Positions 24,808-32,949 of a stretch of 64,000 bases of DNA are shown here, one piece after another; the stretch's first letter is position 1, and each line of letters starts with the position of its first letter. This stretch comes from Myxococcales bacterium. Lineage in GTDB: Bacteria; Myxococcota_A; Polyangia; Polyangiales; Ga0077539. The position numbers and the translations under genes were made by a program. Below the pieces are notes generated by a model. It was not told the DNA's origin. It did no database searches and was given only the letters and a program-made list of their open reading frames with translations. Where the stretch lies: the NCBI GenBank assembly GCA_016793325.1, contig JAEUKI010000062.1:62001-126000 (forward strand), written 5' to 3'.

Positions 24808-25757
24808 CGCGCACCTCCCGAGAGCGCTTGGGCGACGGTGTCCCACGAGCCGCGGTAGGGATCTTCGCGGGTCGTTCCGAGGGCGACGCCGAGCGCGATC
24901 GCGCCGCCGATGAGCGCCGCGGCCCCGAGGCCCACGCCGACCCATACGAAGGGCGAGACCCCGCCCGCTTCGCGCTGCGCCACGAGGCTCACGCGCAGCC
25001 TCACGTCTGCGTCTTCGACGCGCACGCTCCGTCGATACGGCCGATAGCCCTGCGCTTCGACCTCGAGCTCGTGCGCGCCGGGCTCGAGCTGCACTTCGAT
25101 GTTGCCTCGCCCGCTCGGGCGACCGTCGATGCGCACGGTGGCCGTCGTCGGATCGACGTCGATCGCGAGGCGACGACGCACTTCTTCGCGCTCGAGTCGG
25201 AGGTCGACCATCGCGCTTGCGCCGCGGCGAAGCTCGATCTCGCGCCGTTGCCGTCGAAACCCTGGCGATTCGACGACGATCTCGTGCCGGCCCGGGTCGA
25301 GCTCGACCGAGCGCGCCGTGATCGCGGCTCCGTCCAAGAGCACTGTCGCTTGCGCGGGCGTGACCGTGAGCTCGAGCCGCGCGAGCGCCGCTTCGGCTTC
25401 GGTGAGGTAGCCTTGAATTTCTGTGCGTCGCTCGGCCGAGAGCCTCGGCCCGTGCTCCTCGACGAGCGCGCGAAACGTCGCCCTCGCGTCGCGCATGCGG
25501 CCGACCGCCCGCTGCGCGAGGCCGAGGTTGTAGAGCACCGGCGCCGTCGCTTGAATCGCGCGCGCCTGCTCGAACTCGCGGAGCGCGTCTTGCCATCGAC
25601 CCGCGTTGCTCGCCGCGACGCCCGCTTCGAAGTGCGCGCGCGCGTCGCCCTGCGCCGTCGGCGCCGTCTGCGCGACGCTCACGGAGGGAGCGCTGAGCGC
25701 CACGCCGAGCGTGGTGAGGAAGGCAGCGCGGAATCGAATCAATGTGCGACAATTCAT
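24804..25757 (-). CDS. TPR-PEGA membrane protein
   Basis: The 317-residue product has a signal peptide (VSVAQ cleavage) and two or three TPR-like helices (DARAHFEAGVAASNAGRWQDALREFEQARAI and the following repeat). Two PEGA domains follow, seen as VTPAQATVLLDGAAI...LDPGRHEIVVESPGF and VDPTTATVRIDGRPSG...LEPGAHELEVEAQGY. Near the C-terminus is one transmembrane helix (FVWVGVGLGAAALIGGAIALGVALG). PEGA proteins are common partners of myxobacterial surface and kinase systems. The gene starts 13 nt after the kinase stop and its stop overlaps the ATG of the Gly-rich lipoprotein, so the three are translationally linked. Confidence 0.85.
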   Translation of the reverse strand: MNCRTLIRFRAAFLTTLGVALSAPSVSVAQTAPTAQGDARAHFEAGVAASNAGRWQDALREFEQARAIQATAPVLYNLGLAQRAVGRMRDARATFRALVEEHGPRLSAERRTEIQGYLTEAEAALARLELTVTPAQATVLLDGAAITARSVELDPGRHEIVVESPGFRRQRREIELRRGASAMVDLRLEREEVRRRLAIDVDPTTATVRIDGRPSGRGNIEVQLEPGAHELEVEAQGYRPYRRSVRVEDADVRLRVSLVAQREAGGVSPFVWVGVGLGAAALIGGAIALGVALGTTREDPYRGSWDTVAQALSGGAR

Positions 25758-25770
25758 GCGGATAGAAGAA

Positions 25771-27471
25771 TCACAGGGTGTCGAAGTTTGTCGCCGCGCG
25801 CACGCCCGACGGTCGACCGCCGCTCGTCGCGCCAGGCTCCGACGCTTGCGCGCCTGTCGCGCCGTTGCGCGCTCCGCTCGTCGCGGGGCTCGGCCGTCGG
25901 CGCCCCGGCTCGCGCGCTGGCGTTGGCGTTGGCGTTGGCGTCGATGGTTGAGCGGTCGGCTCGGGAGGCGTCGGTTGCTGCGCGACCGTAGCGTTGGCGG
26001 GCTGAACCACCGGGTTCGCAGGCTGAACTGCGGGCTGAACCGCGGGCGTCGGTTGCGGGGGCGGTGCGCTCGATGTGGGCCCTTGATTGACGATCACGTA
26101 GGGCGTCCGCGGTGCGCTCGCGGCGCGCTGCGCGACGACGGCGACGAGCGCGCCGAGCAGCGGGAGGGCGACCGCGAGCGAGACGATCAACAGGCGATTG
26201 GATCGACCCGAGGTCGCGCTCGACGGCGCGGCCGCGACCTCTTGGAAGGGCATCGACGGCGTAGGCTGCGGGCCGAACGCGAGCGCTCCGTCGCCGCCGT
26301 AGCTTGTTTGTGTGGGCTGTGGCTTTCGTGCGACGGCCGAGCGCGACTCGGGGTCGGCGTCTTCGCCGATGGAGGCGCCGCTTCCGTCGGAGGCGTCGGG
26401 CGAGCCGGGCTGAATGGTCTCGCGGCTTCCGAACGCGTCGGCGACGGCGGCGGACTCGGCCTTCGTCGAGCGCCCCGCGTCCGTGGGCGCGTTGAGGAGC
26501 TTGTCTCGCTGATCGATGCGGGCCTGAAAGTGCGCGCGCATCACGTCGCCGACCTCATCGGGCCCGACGGGAACGCCGCGCGACGCGATGAATCGATCGA
26601 GCTCTTTCGCGAGCTCGCCCGCGGTCTGAAAGCGCTCGTCGGGGTTGCGGGCGAGGGCGCGCGTCAGGATCGCGTCGAGCTCTGGCGCGATGGACGCGAC
26701 GATCTGCGACGCCGCGGGGATCGGGTCTTGGAGCACCGCGCACATCGTCGCGGCCTCGGTGGACTTCTGAAAGAGCCGCTTTCCGGTGACGCACTCCCAC
26801 AGCACGACCCCGAGCGCGAACACGTCGATGCGGCGATCGGGCTCGATCCCTCGCAGTTGTTCGGGCGCCATGTACGAGAGCTTGCCCTTGATCATCCCCG
26901 TGGAGGTCCGCTCGGCGGTGCGGTCGACCGAGCGAGCGATGCCGAAATCGACGACCTTGGTCACGCCGTCGTAGAGGACGAAGATGTTCTGCGGAGAGAC
27001 GTCGCGGTGCACGACGTTGGCGAAGCGCCCGTCGGGGAGCTTGAGCTCGTGCGCGGCGTGGAGCCCTCGCGCCGCGTCGGCGACGATGCGGCACGCGACG
27101 GTGACGGGCAGCGGGGCGTCTTCGCGGAGGGCGCTCTTGATGAGCGTGCTCAGCGACTCGCCGTGCAGGTACTCCATCGTGAGGAAGTAGGTCGACTCGG
27201 CCTCGCCGAAGTCGAGCACCGCGCAGATGTTCGGGTGGTTGAGCCTCGCGACGAGCCTCGCTTCATCGAGAAACATCTTCACGAAGGACTTGTCCGTCGC
27301 GAGCTGCGGCGAGATCACTTTGACGGCGACCCACTTTTCGAACGCGGCGTGGCCCTTCGCTTTCGCGAGGTACACCGAGGCCATGCCCCCCGTGGCGAGT
27401 CGATAGCGAAGCTCGTAGCGGCCGAGCGAGAGCGACCAGGGTGCGGTCTGTGCGGCGTTGCCTGCGGTCAC
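25771..27471 (-). CDS. Transmembrane Ser/Thr protein kinase (Hanks type)
   Basis: The 566-residue product has a complete kinase domain (about 18-296). The Gly loop LATGGMASVYLA is followed by catalytic Lys51, alpha-C Glu70, HRD at 155-157 with VVHRDVSPQN, DFG at 175-177, and APE at 202-204 with MAPEQLRG. The juxtamembrane region (300-420) is Ser/Asp/Pro-rich and may be phosphorylated. One transmembrane helix (427-447) is followed by a 110-residue Pro/Thr/Gln-rich outer segment with no recognised sensor fold. It heads the operon with the TPR-PEGA protein, the Gly-rich lipoprotein and the GCS2-like ligase. All residues for activity are present. Confidence 0.95.
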   Translation of the reverse strand: MTAGNAAQTAPWSLSLGRYELRYRLATGGMASVYLAKAKGHAAFEKWVAVKVISPQLATDKSFVKMFLDEARLVARLNHPNICAVLDFGEAESTYFLTMEYLHGESLSTLIKSALREDAPLPVTVACRIVADAARGLHAAHELKLPDGRFANVVHRDVSPQNIFVLYDGVTKVVDFGIARSVDRTAERTSTGMIKGKLSYMAPEQLRGIEPDRRIDVFALGVVLWECVTGKRLFQKSTEAATMCAVLQDPIPAASQIVASIAPELDAILTRALARNPDERFQTAGELAKELDRFIASRGVPVGPDEVGDVMRAHFQARIDQRDKLLNAPTDAGRSTKAESAAVADAFGSRETIQPGSPDASDGSGASIGEDADPESRSAVARKPQPTQTSYGGDGALAFGPQPTPSMPFQEVAAAPSSATSGRSNRLLIVSLAVALPLLGALVAVVAQRAASAPRTPYVIVNQGPTSSAPPPQPTPAVQPAVQPANPVVQPANATVAQQPTPPEPTAQPSTPTPTPTPAREPGRRRPSPATSGARNGATGAQASEPGATSGGRPSGVRAATNFDTL

Positions 27472-27546
27472 GAAGGATCTCCCTCCGAGCGGAGATTCGT
27501 CGAAGGTACCACAGGGCTCGTTGCGCTCGTCGCGGTCGAAGCGCCG

Positions 27547-28311
27547 CTACCGCAACGTCGGCGCGAGGTAGGCGACGATGTCGGCGATGTCCTGGTCCGA
27601 GAGGGTCTCTGCCGAAAACGGCGGCATGAAGCCCGCAAATCCAAGAAATGACCCGTGGCGGGTCTTCTCGACGAACACCTGCGCGAGCGTCTCGGCCGTG
27701 TAGCCTTGCGCGACGCCGTGCTCGCGCTCGGTGTCGTCCGGGAGGATCGACGCCGTCGGGATCGGGCGCGACGCGGCGCGAGGGGCTCCGTGGCAGTACG
27801 CGCACGCGTTGTCGTAGAGCCGCTGACCGCGCGCCGTGTCGCCGGCGCCCGGCGGCGACGTCGTGCCCGAAACCGTGAACGGAACCGCGGTTTGTACCGC
27901 GTCGGGCCGCGACGCGAGCGAGTCGAGGTACGCGTAGAGCGCGATCGATCGATCGTCGCTCGGCTCGAAGCGGCCGCCGCGCATGAACTTCTCGAAGCAC
28001 AGCGCCACGGCGTCTTGAAACGCGACGACGCTCCCGCCCCAGAACGTCGGTCGCCGCGTCGATCCCGCGAGCATCGCGCCAGGAAGCACCAAATTCCGTC
28101 GCTCGTCGGGCGTGGCGCGGTGGCACGTGGCGCACGAGTACGCGTTGAAGCGCGAGTTGGGGTAGGCGCTGTCTTCGAACACTTCGCGCCCGCGTCGCTC
28201 GGCGGAGACGCGGTCGACGCACGATCCCGCGACGGCAGCGGACGCGATGAGAACCGAGATCCATGCTGCAAATCGACTCGCGCTTCGATTGTGTGTGCCA
28301 GTCTTGTCCAT
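27547..28311 (-). CDS. Diheme c-type cytochrome, exported
   Basis: The 254-residue product has an N-terminal signal or anchor (FAAWISVLIASAAVAGSC, possible lipid Cys). Two heme-binding motifs are present: CATCH in an N-terminal domain (about residue 56) and CAYCHG in a C-terminal cytochrome c domain with downstream Met residues (FAGFMPPF). The spacing of two domains resembles thiosulfate or peroxidase-type diheme cytochromes, but catalytic residues are not recognisable. Its ATG overlaps the TGA of the beta-propeller gene (TGATG), so translation is coupled. It is the last gene of the operon starting with the NamZ-like gene. The 75-nt gap to the kinase gene likely contains the kinase promoter. 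Confidence 0.85.
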   Translation of the reverse strand: MDKTGTHNRSASRFAAWISVLIASAAVAGSCVDRVSAERRGREVFEDSAYPNSRFNAYSCATCHRATPDERRNLVLPGAMLAGSTRRPTFWGGSVVAFQDAVALCFEKFMRGGRFEPSDDRSIALYAYLDSLASRPDAVQTAVPFTVSGTTSPPGAGDTARGQRLYDNACAYCHGAPRAASRPIPTASILPDDTEREHGVAQGYTAETLAQVFVEKTRHGSFLGFAGFMPPFSAETLSDQDIADIVAYLAPTLR

Positions 28312-29570
28312 CACCGCCCTCCCTGCGCGGGGACGAACGCGACGGCGTCGGGGTACACGCCGGTCTCGACGCGGCTTCGGGTCTCGAGCGTGTCGGGGTC
28401 GATCACGAGCAGCGCCCCGGGCTCGCGGCGCGTCGCGGTGTGAACGCCTTCGCACACGAGGAGGTACTTTCCATCGGGGGCGCGAGAGACCTGGTGGGGC
28501 AAGCGGCACTCGGCCGCAGGGAGCGAGCGGGTGCGGCGGATCGACATGGCGGCGCGATCGACGAGCACGAGCTGATCGGGATTCTGCGTGGGGACGATGA
28601 GCGTGTCGCCCGCGGGGCCGATCGCCGCGAAGAACGCCGCCGCGTTGACCCGCACCGAGCGCGCGTTGTCGAACTGCAGCGATCCGTCGGCGTTGATTCG
28701 AAACTCGCGGACGTCGCGCCCTTCGAGGTCGCCCGTGTAGCCGACGGTTCCATCGGTCGAGAGCGTGATCGAGTACGGGCCGTAGCGAAGGTCAGGCAAG
28801 ACGCCGGCGCCGGGACCGACGCGAAAGAGCCTCGTGCTCAGCGACTCGCTCGTGAGGTCCGTGACCGAGACGGCGTCCTCGCCGTTGCACGCGACGATGA
28901 GCCAGCGGTTGTCGGGCGTGACCGCGCCGCCGTGCGCCGCGAGGCAGGGCCGGATCGTGTTGATTCGCCGCAGCGTCATCGCGTCGTGGACGGTGATCGC
29001 GCTCGATCGCGGGTCCGCTCCGCCGTCACGATCGGGGACGCCTCCGTCCCAGCGCAATACCCGCGTGAGCTCGAAGTGCGTCACGATGATCTTGCTGCGA
29101 TCGGGCGTGAGCAAGATGTCGCCCGGGTTGCTCTCGACGTCCGCGCGGGCGACGACGCGAAGGTCGTCGAGCGAGTGCGCGACCACGACGCCGAGCTGGT
29201 TGCTCGCGCCGTGGTTTCCGTGGGGGCCGACGGAGAGCTCGGGCGGAGGGTACGCGTACGCCGTGTAGAAGAGCCGTCGCGTCGCGTCGATGGCGATGTG
29301 GTGAGGGCCGTCGTTGGCGAGCGGATCGAGGCCGATCGGGAGCACTCCGACGCGCGTCATGTCCCCGAGCGCGACGACCGTGATCGTGTCCGACCCGTTG
29401 TCCGACGTGACCGCGCTCGCGCTCGCCGGCCACGTGATCCGCGGTCGCCGATCAGGAAACGCTTGCCCGTCGTACGGCTCGAGCACGCGCTGTCCGCACG
29501 AGAGCGTCGTCGACGTGGCGATGGTTGCACACACAATCAAGAGCGTGTTCGTCGCGCGCGCGGTGCTCAT
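28311..29570 (-). CDS. YVTN-type beta-propeller lipoprotein
   Basis: The 419-residue product has a lipoprotein signal (TSTTLSC, Cys25). The body is a seven-bladed propeller of the YVTN/cytochrome-d1-like class: repeats such as VVALGDMTRVGVLPIG, IAIDATRRLFYTAY, ILLTPDRSKIIVTHFE, AVTPDNRWLIVACNGEDAVSV and LVLVDRAAMSIRRT. Such lipoproteins often accompany cytochromes. Here the downstream gene is a diheme cytochrome c joined by overlapping stop and start codons, suggesting that propeller and cytochrome act together, perhaps in electron transfer or as a scaffold. Cys in RPCLAAHG, VACNGED, AECRLPH and VCEG could form disulfides. Confidence 0.85.
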   Translation of the reverse strand: MSTARATNTLLIVCATIATSTTLSCGQRVLEPYDGQAFPDRRPRITWPASASAVTSDNGSDTITVVALGDMTRVGVLPIGLDPLANDGPHHIAIDATRRLFYTAYAYPPPELSVGPHGNHGASNQLGVVVAHSLDDLRVVARADVESNPGDILLTPDRSKIIVTHFELTRVLRWDGGVPDRDGGADPRSSAITVHDAMTLRRINTIRPCLAAHGGAVTPDNRWLIVACNGEDAVSVTDLTSESLSTRLFRVGPGAGVLPDLRYGPYSITLSTDGTVGYTGDLEGRDVREFRINADGSLQFDNARSVRVNAAAFFAAIGPAGDTLIVPTQNPDQLVLVDRAAMSIRRTRSLPAAECRLPHQVSRAPDGKYLLVCEGVHTATRREPGALLVIDPDTLETRSRVETGVYPDAVAFVPAQGGR

Positions 29571-29573
29571 CGG

Positions 29574-30263
29574 TCACGGTGTGATGGTGAAGGTCACGCG
29601 CGTCGGCGACTCGAAGGGGCCTTCGCTGACGGTGCTGTTGCGAAATCGCGCGGCGGTGATGCGGATTTCGATCGGGCCGCCCGCGGCGCGGAGCATGTCC
29701 CACGCGAGGGCCGAGGGCGTGTAGCTCGTCGCCGACTGCTCGACGCGGAGCACCACGCGGCCGTTCGCGCGAAAGTCGAGCCCGTACCCGAGCCCCGAGA
29801 ACGGCGCGCAGTGCGCGTGCGCCTCGGGAACGAGCGACGTCCAGCGCCGAAGCTCGTCGAGCGCGGTGGGTGTTCGCGCTTCGAGCGCTGGCGTGACCGA
29901 CGCGCGTCGCCATCGAAGCGGCGTCGTCCGCGGAGCGAGCGCCGTCGGCGCGGTCCATTGAAACGCGAAGGGCGTCGCCGCAGGGAGCGCCGCGCCTGCG
30001 GTCGGCGCGGTGATCGTCGGCGCGCGCATCGCGTCGACCGTCGCGCGCGTTCGGGACTCGACGTCGTCGAGCGCGAAGCACGCTTCGTCGGAGTACGGGT
30101 CGCCTCCGCGGTCGCACGCGGGGAGCACCGCGGTGATGCACCGTGATTGTGTACCGGCGTCTCCGCCTTCGTTGCACGCGCCGCCGTCGCAGGGAGAAGC
30201 GGGCGGCGAGCACGCGGCGACGAGGGCGAAGAGAAGAGGAAGCGTCTGCAAGCGTCTGGTCAC
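29574..30263 (-). CDS. Lipoprotein of unknown function
   Basis: This is a 229-residue protein with a lipoprotein signal (LFALVAAC, Cys18), followed by a short Cys/Gly/Asp linker (SPCDGGACNEGGDAG). The mature region has a predicted beta-sandwich character: APTITAPTAGAALPAATPFAFQW looks like the start of an Ig/FN3-type domain, and VVLRVEQSATSYTPSALAW and PIEIRITAARF provide further strands. No enzyme motif is seen. It lies 3 nt upstream of the propeller gene and 29 nt downstream of the NamZ-like gene, all on the minus strand, so it is the middle part of that operon and may bind the propeller or cytochrome. Confidence 0.65.
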   Translation of the reverse strand: MTRRLQTLPLLFALVAACSPPASPCDGGACNEGGDAGTQSRCITAVLPACDRGGDPYSDEACFALDDVESRTRATVDAMRAPTITAPTAGAALPAATPFAFQWTAPTALAPRTTPLRWRRASVTPALEARTPTALDELRRWTSLVPEAHAHCAPFSGLGYGLDFRANGRVVLRVEQSATSYTPSALAWDMLRAAGGPIEIRITAARFRNSTVSEGPFESPTRVTFTITP

Positions 30264-30292
30264 GGCGCAGAGACTCTAGCGCACCGTGGCGC

Positions 30293-31465
30293 TCAGCGAC
30301 GCCCGTAAATCCAACGCGAGCGAGCGTCCCAGGCGTCGAGGCGCTCGCGGCCAATCTCCATGATTTCATGGATCGTCGCGCCCTGGTCGATGGCCTCGCG
30401 CACGCCGCCGTCGCCGGTGAGCAAATCGATCGCGGGGACGTGGTCGACGAACTCGTACTTCTCGGTTCGCCACTGAAATTGCGGGTGCTTCTTCATCTCG
30501 CGCAGGGCTGCCACGTACGCGCGATACGGTCGAAACGCTCGCGCGTCGGTCACGTGCACTTGGACCGCGCCGAGGACCTGCTTCGCCCATTTGTGAAACG
30601 TCGGCTGCACGGTCGTGGGCCGCGCGACGAACCCATCGCCGCCGTCGCGCATCATGGCGTCGGCGAGCGCGTGCGCGTCGAGCCACGGCGCGCCGAAGAG
30701 CTCGAACGGGCGCGTGGTTCCGCGGCCTTCGCTGGCGTTGGTTCCCTCGAGCAAGCAGCCGCCGGGATAGACGCGGGCGGTGTCGACGGTGGGCATGTTG
30801 GGCGAGGGGAGAACCCACGGGAGCGCCGTGTCTTCGAAGCGCATCTCGCGCGTCCATCCCTGCATCTCGACGACCCGGACGCAGTCGAGCCCTTCTGCGC
30901 GGGCCGCGTCCGCGACGGTCTCTCCGATCGTCAACCCGTGTCGCACAGGGACGCTGCGAAGCCCCACGAACGATCGCAGCGCATCGATTTGTGGTGCTCC
31001 CTCGACCAGCTCGCCGCCGAGGGGATTGGGCCGATCGAGCACGATGAGCTCGACCCCCGCGCGCTGGCAGACGCGCGCGCAGAGGACCGCCGTCCACACG
31101 AACGTGTAGTAGCGACTGCCAACGTCTTGCAGGTCGACGACGAGCGCGTCGAGCCCTTCGAGCCACGCGGCTTCGGGCGAGAGCGACTCGAACGTCGCGC
31201 CGTACAGCGATCGAATCGGCGCGCCCGACGCGGGGTCCTTGGCGTCACCCACGCCGATCATGTCCTGCGCTTCGCCGCCGTACCCGTGCTCGGGGCCGAA
31301 GAGCGCCGCGATCTTCGCGCCCGCGGCCTCGAGGACATCCTTGGCGTGCGCGAAGCGGTCGGTGACCGACGCCGGGTGCGCGACGAGCCCGACGCGGCGG
31401 CCGCGAACGAGCTTGTTCACCTCGGAATCCTGGGCGACGCGGGCGAGTCCGGTGCGAACCGTCAT
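30293..31465 (-). CDS. Exo-beta-N-acetylmuramidase NamZ family (DUF1343/YbbC)
   Basis: The 390-residue product matches the NamZ/YbbC family, which releases MurNAc from peptidoglycan fragments. Family segments in order are GRRVGLVAHPASVT, AALFGPEHGYGGEAQD, LDALVVDLQDVGSRYYTFVWT, VLDRPNPLGGELVEG and TRPFELFGAPW. The C-terminal domain carries the segment AVQVHVTDARAFRPYRAYVAAL. The acidic residues of PEHG and DLQDVG are the likely catalytic ones. No signal peptide is present from the ATG at 31465, so it may be cytoplasmic, acting in wall recycling. A longer upstream frame lies across the divergent promoter and is not credible. It opens the lipoprotein / propeller / cytochrome operon. Confidence 0.88.
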   Translation of the reverse strand: MTVRTGLARVAQDSEVNKLVRGRRVGLVAHPASVTDRFAHAKDVLEAAGAKIAALFGPEHGYGGEAQDMIGVGDAKDPASGAPIRSLYGATFESLSPEAAWLEGLDALVVDLQDVGSRYYTFVWTAVLCARVCQRAGVELIVLDRPNPLGGELVEGAPQIDALRSFVGLRSVPVRHGLTIGETVADAARAEGLDCVRVVEMQGWTREMRFEDTALPWVLPSPNMPTVDTARVYPGGCLLEGTNASEGRGTTRPFELFGAPWLDAHALADAMMRDGGDGFVARPTTVQPTFHKWAKQVLGAVQVHVTDARAFRPYRAYVAALREMKKHPQFQWRTEKYEFVDHVPAIDLLTGDGGVREAIDQGATIHEIMEIGRERLDAWDARSRWIYGRR

Positions 31466-31526
31466 GGCTATTGGTGTTCGGCCGTATACCTTCGCGCGCG
31501 GGGCTGCGCTACATTCCGCGCCCCTC

Positions 31527-31991
31527 ATGAGTTTTGGCCCGCGCGCGAAGGTCGCGCTCCTCGTCGCTTTCTTCGCTGCTGTGTTCGCTCCCATGGGTTG
31601 CGCTCGTCGCATCGGCGATGGGTGCGCGCTCGACACGGACTGCTCGATCAACAACGACCGACGCTGCGACACGTCGCAGCCGGGCGGCTACTGCACGGTC
31701 GCCGAGTGCGATCGCAACTCGTGCCCCGACGACGCGCTCTGCGTGGAGTTCTTCGCGGACACGCCGCGACGCGCGAGGCGGTTCTGCATGTCCGCGTGCA
31801 ACACCGACGGCGATTGCCGCGGCGAGTACCGATGCCAAGCGCCGACCGCCAACGTCACGGGACTCTTCGTGACGTGCCCCGCCGGGACCGATCCAGAGAC
31901 GGGCTGCACGCGCCTCGTCGACGATCGAACGGGCCCGGGCACGAGCAAGCCGCGCACGCGCTACTGCGCGCTGCCGATCTCCTCCATCTGA
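31527..31991 (+). CDS. Cys-rich small lipoprotein
   Basis: The 154-residue product has a lipoprotein signal (AVFAPMGC, Cys25) and 13 further Cys in a mature part of about 130 residues, mostly in short loops: DGCALDTDCS, RRCDTS, YCTVAECDRNSCPDDALC, FCMSACNTDGDCRGEYRC and later pairs. The spacing looks like small disulfide-rich repeats seen in many myxobacterial surface lipoproteins (C-x-x-x-x-D-C-x-x-G-x-x-C). It is divergent from the NamZ-like gene with 61 nt between the starts, so the promoters overlap. It precedes the permease pair by 16 nt and could be co-transcribed with it. Confidence 0.7.
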   Translation: MSFGPRAKVALLVAFFAAVFAPMGCARRIGDGCALDTDCSINNDRRCDTSQPGGYCTVAECDRNSCPDDALCVEFFADTPRRARRFCMSACNTDGDCRGEYRCQAPTANVTGLFVTCPAGTDPETGCTRLVDDRTGPGTSKPRTRYCALPISSI

Positions 31992-32007
31992 ACCGTCGCG
32001 AGGACCA

Positions 32008-32949
32008 TTGCGCTACCTCGGGTACCTGTTGCGCAGGACGCTAGGCGGAGCGCTCACGGTGCTCGCGGTCGTGTCCGTGTGCTTTCTGGTCCTCGAGGCG
32101 CTTCCGGGCGATCCGACGGACACGATCCTCGGTGAGACCGCGACCGCGGAGGACCGCGCGCAGCTGCGACGCGCGCTTCGGCTCGATCAGCCGTTTGCCA
32201 CGCGATTTGCGCAGTTCGTGCTCGACCTCGTGATCCCGTCGCGGGGCATGGGGCACTCGCTTCGGCAAGCCAATCGATCGGCCGCGAGCATGATCGCGGA
32301 CGTGTGGCCGGACACCATCGCGCTCGCGGTGAGCTCGGCGCTCGTGGCGTGGGCGATCGCGATTCCGCTCGCGCTCCTCGCGGCGAGCAGACCCAAGACG
32401 AAGACCGACGCGGCCGTGGGCGTCGCGTCGCTCGTGGGCGTGGCGATCCCGTCGCTGTGGCTCGGGCCGCTGCTCATCTTGGCGTTTTGCGTGGCGATTC
32501 CCGCGCTCCCGTTTCCGGGGCCCGACGCGAGGGGGCCGCTTTCGCTCGTGCTCCCGTCGCTCACGCTCGGCGTCGGCATGGCGGGAATCCTCACGCGCAT
32601 GGGCCGCGCGTCCCTCCGCGAGACGCTTCGCGAACCGTTCGTCACGGCAGCGCGCGCGCGAGGACTCAGCGAGATCTCCGTGCTCATCAAGCACGCCCTC
32701 CGAGCTGCGATGGTCCCGTTGCTGACGACGGGCGGCGCGCAGCTCGCGAGCTTGTTGGGCGGCGCGATCATCACCGAGAAGATCTTCGATCGGCCGGGGC
32801 TCGGGACGCTGCTGCTTCAATCGCTCACGGCGCGGGATATCCCCGTGGTGCTCGCGTGCGTCGTGGTGATCGCTGCGACCGCCGTGCTCGTGCAGCTCAT
32901 GGTGGACGTCGCGTACGTGCTCGTCGACCCGAGGATTCGACTGTCGTGA
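32008..32949 (+). CDS. ABC transporter permease, DppB/OppB family
   Basis: The 313-residue product is a BPD-type inner-membrane permease of the peptide/nickel group. The start YLGYLLRRTLGGALTVLAVV and the LEALPGDPTDTILG segment are typical of DppB. Six transmembrane helices are visible. The cytoplasmic EAA loop that touches the ATPase reads FVTAARARGLSEISVLIKHA. A TTG start with GAGG upstream fits. It overlaps the second permease gene by 4 bp. No solute-binding protein or ATPase gene lies next to it, which is unusual for this family. Confidence 0.92.
   Translation: MRYLGYLLRRTLGGALTVLAVVSVCFLVLEALPGDPTDTILGETATAEDRAQLRRALRLDQPFATRFAQFVLDLVIPSRGMGHSLRQANRSAASMIADVWPDTIALAVSSALVAWAIAIPLALLAASRPKTKTDAAVGVASLVGVAIPSLWLGPLLILAFCVAIPALPFPGPDARGPLSLVLPSLTLGVGMAGILTRMGRASLRETLREPFVTAARARGLSEISVLIKHALRAAMVPLLTTGGAQLASLLGGAIITEKIFDRPGLGTLLLQSLTARDIPVVLACVVVIAATAVLVQLMVDVAYVLVDPRIRLS

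Noticed and set aside
22759..24858. 699-codon plus-strand frame opposite the Gly-rich lipoprotein gene
   Set aside because: It is the mirror of a very GC-rich repeat gene; no start signal and low-complexity Ala/Arg/Glu content.
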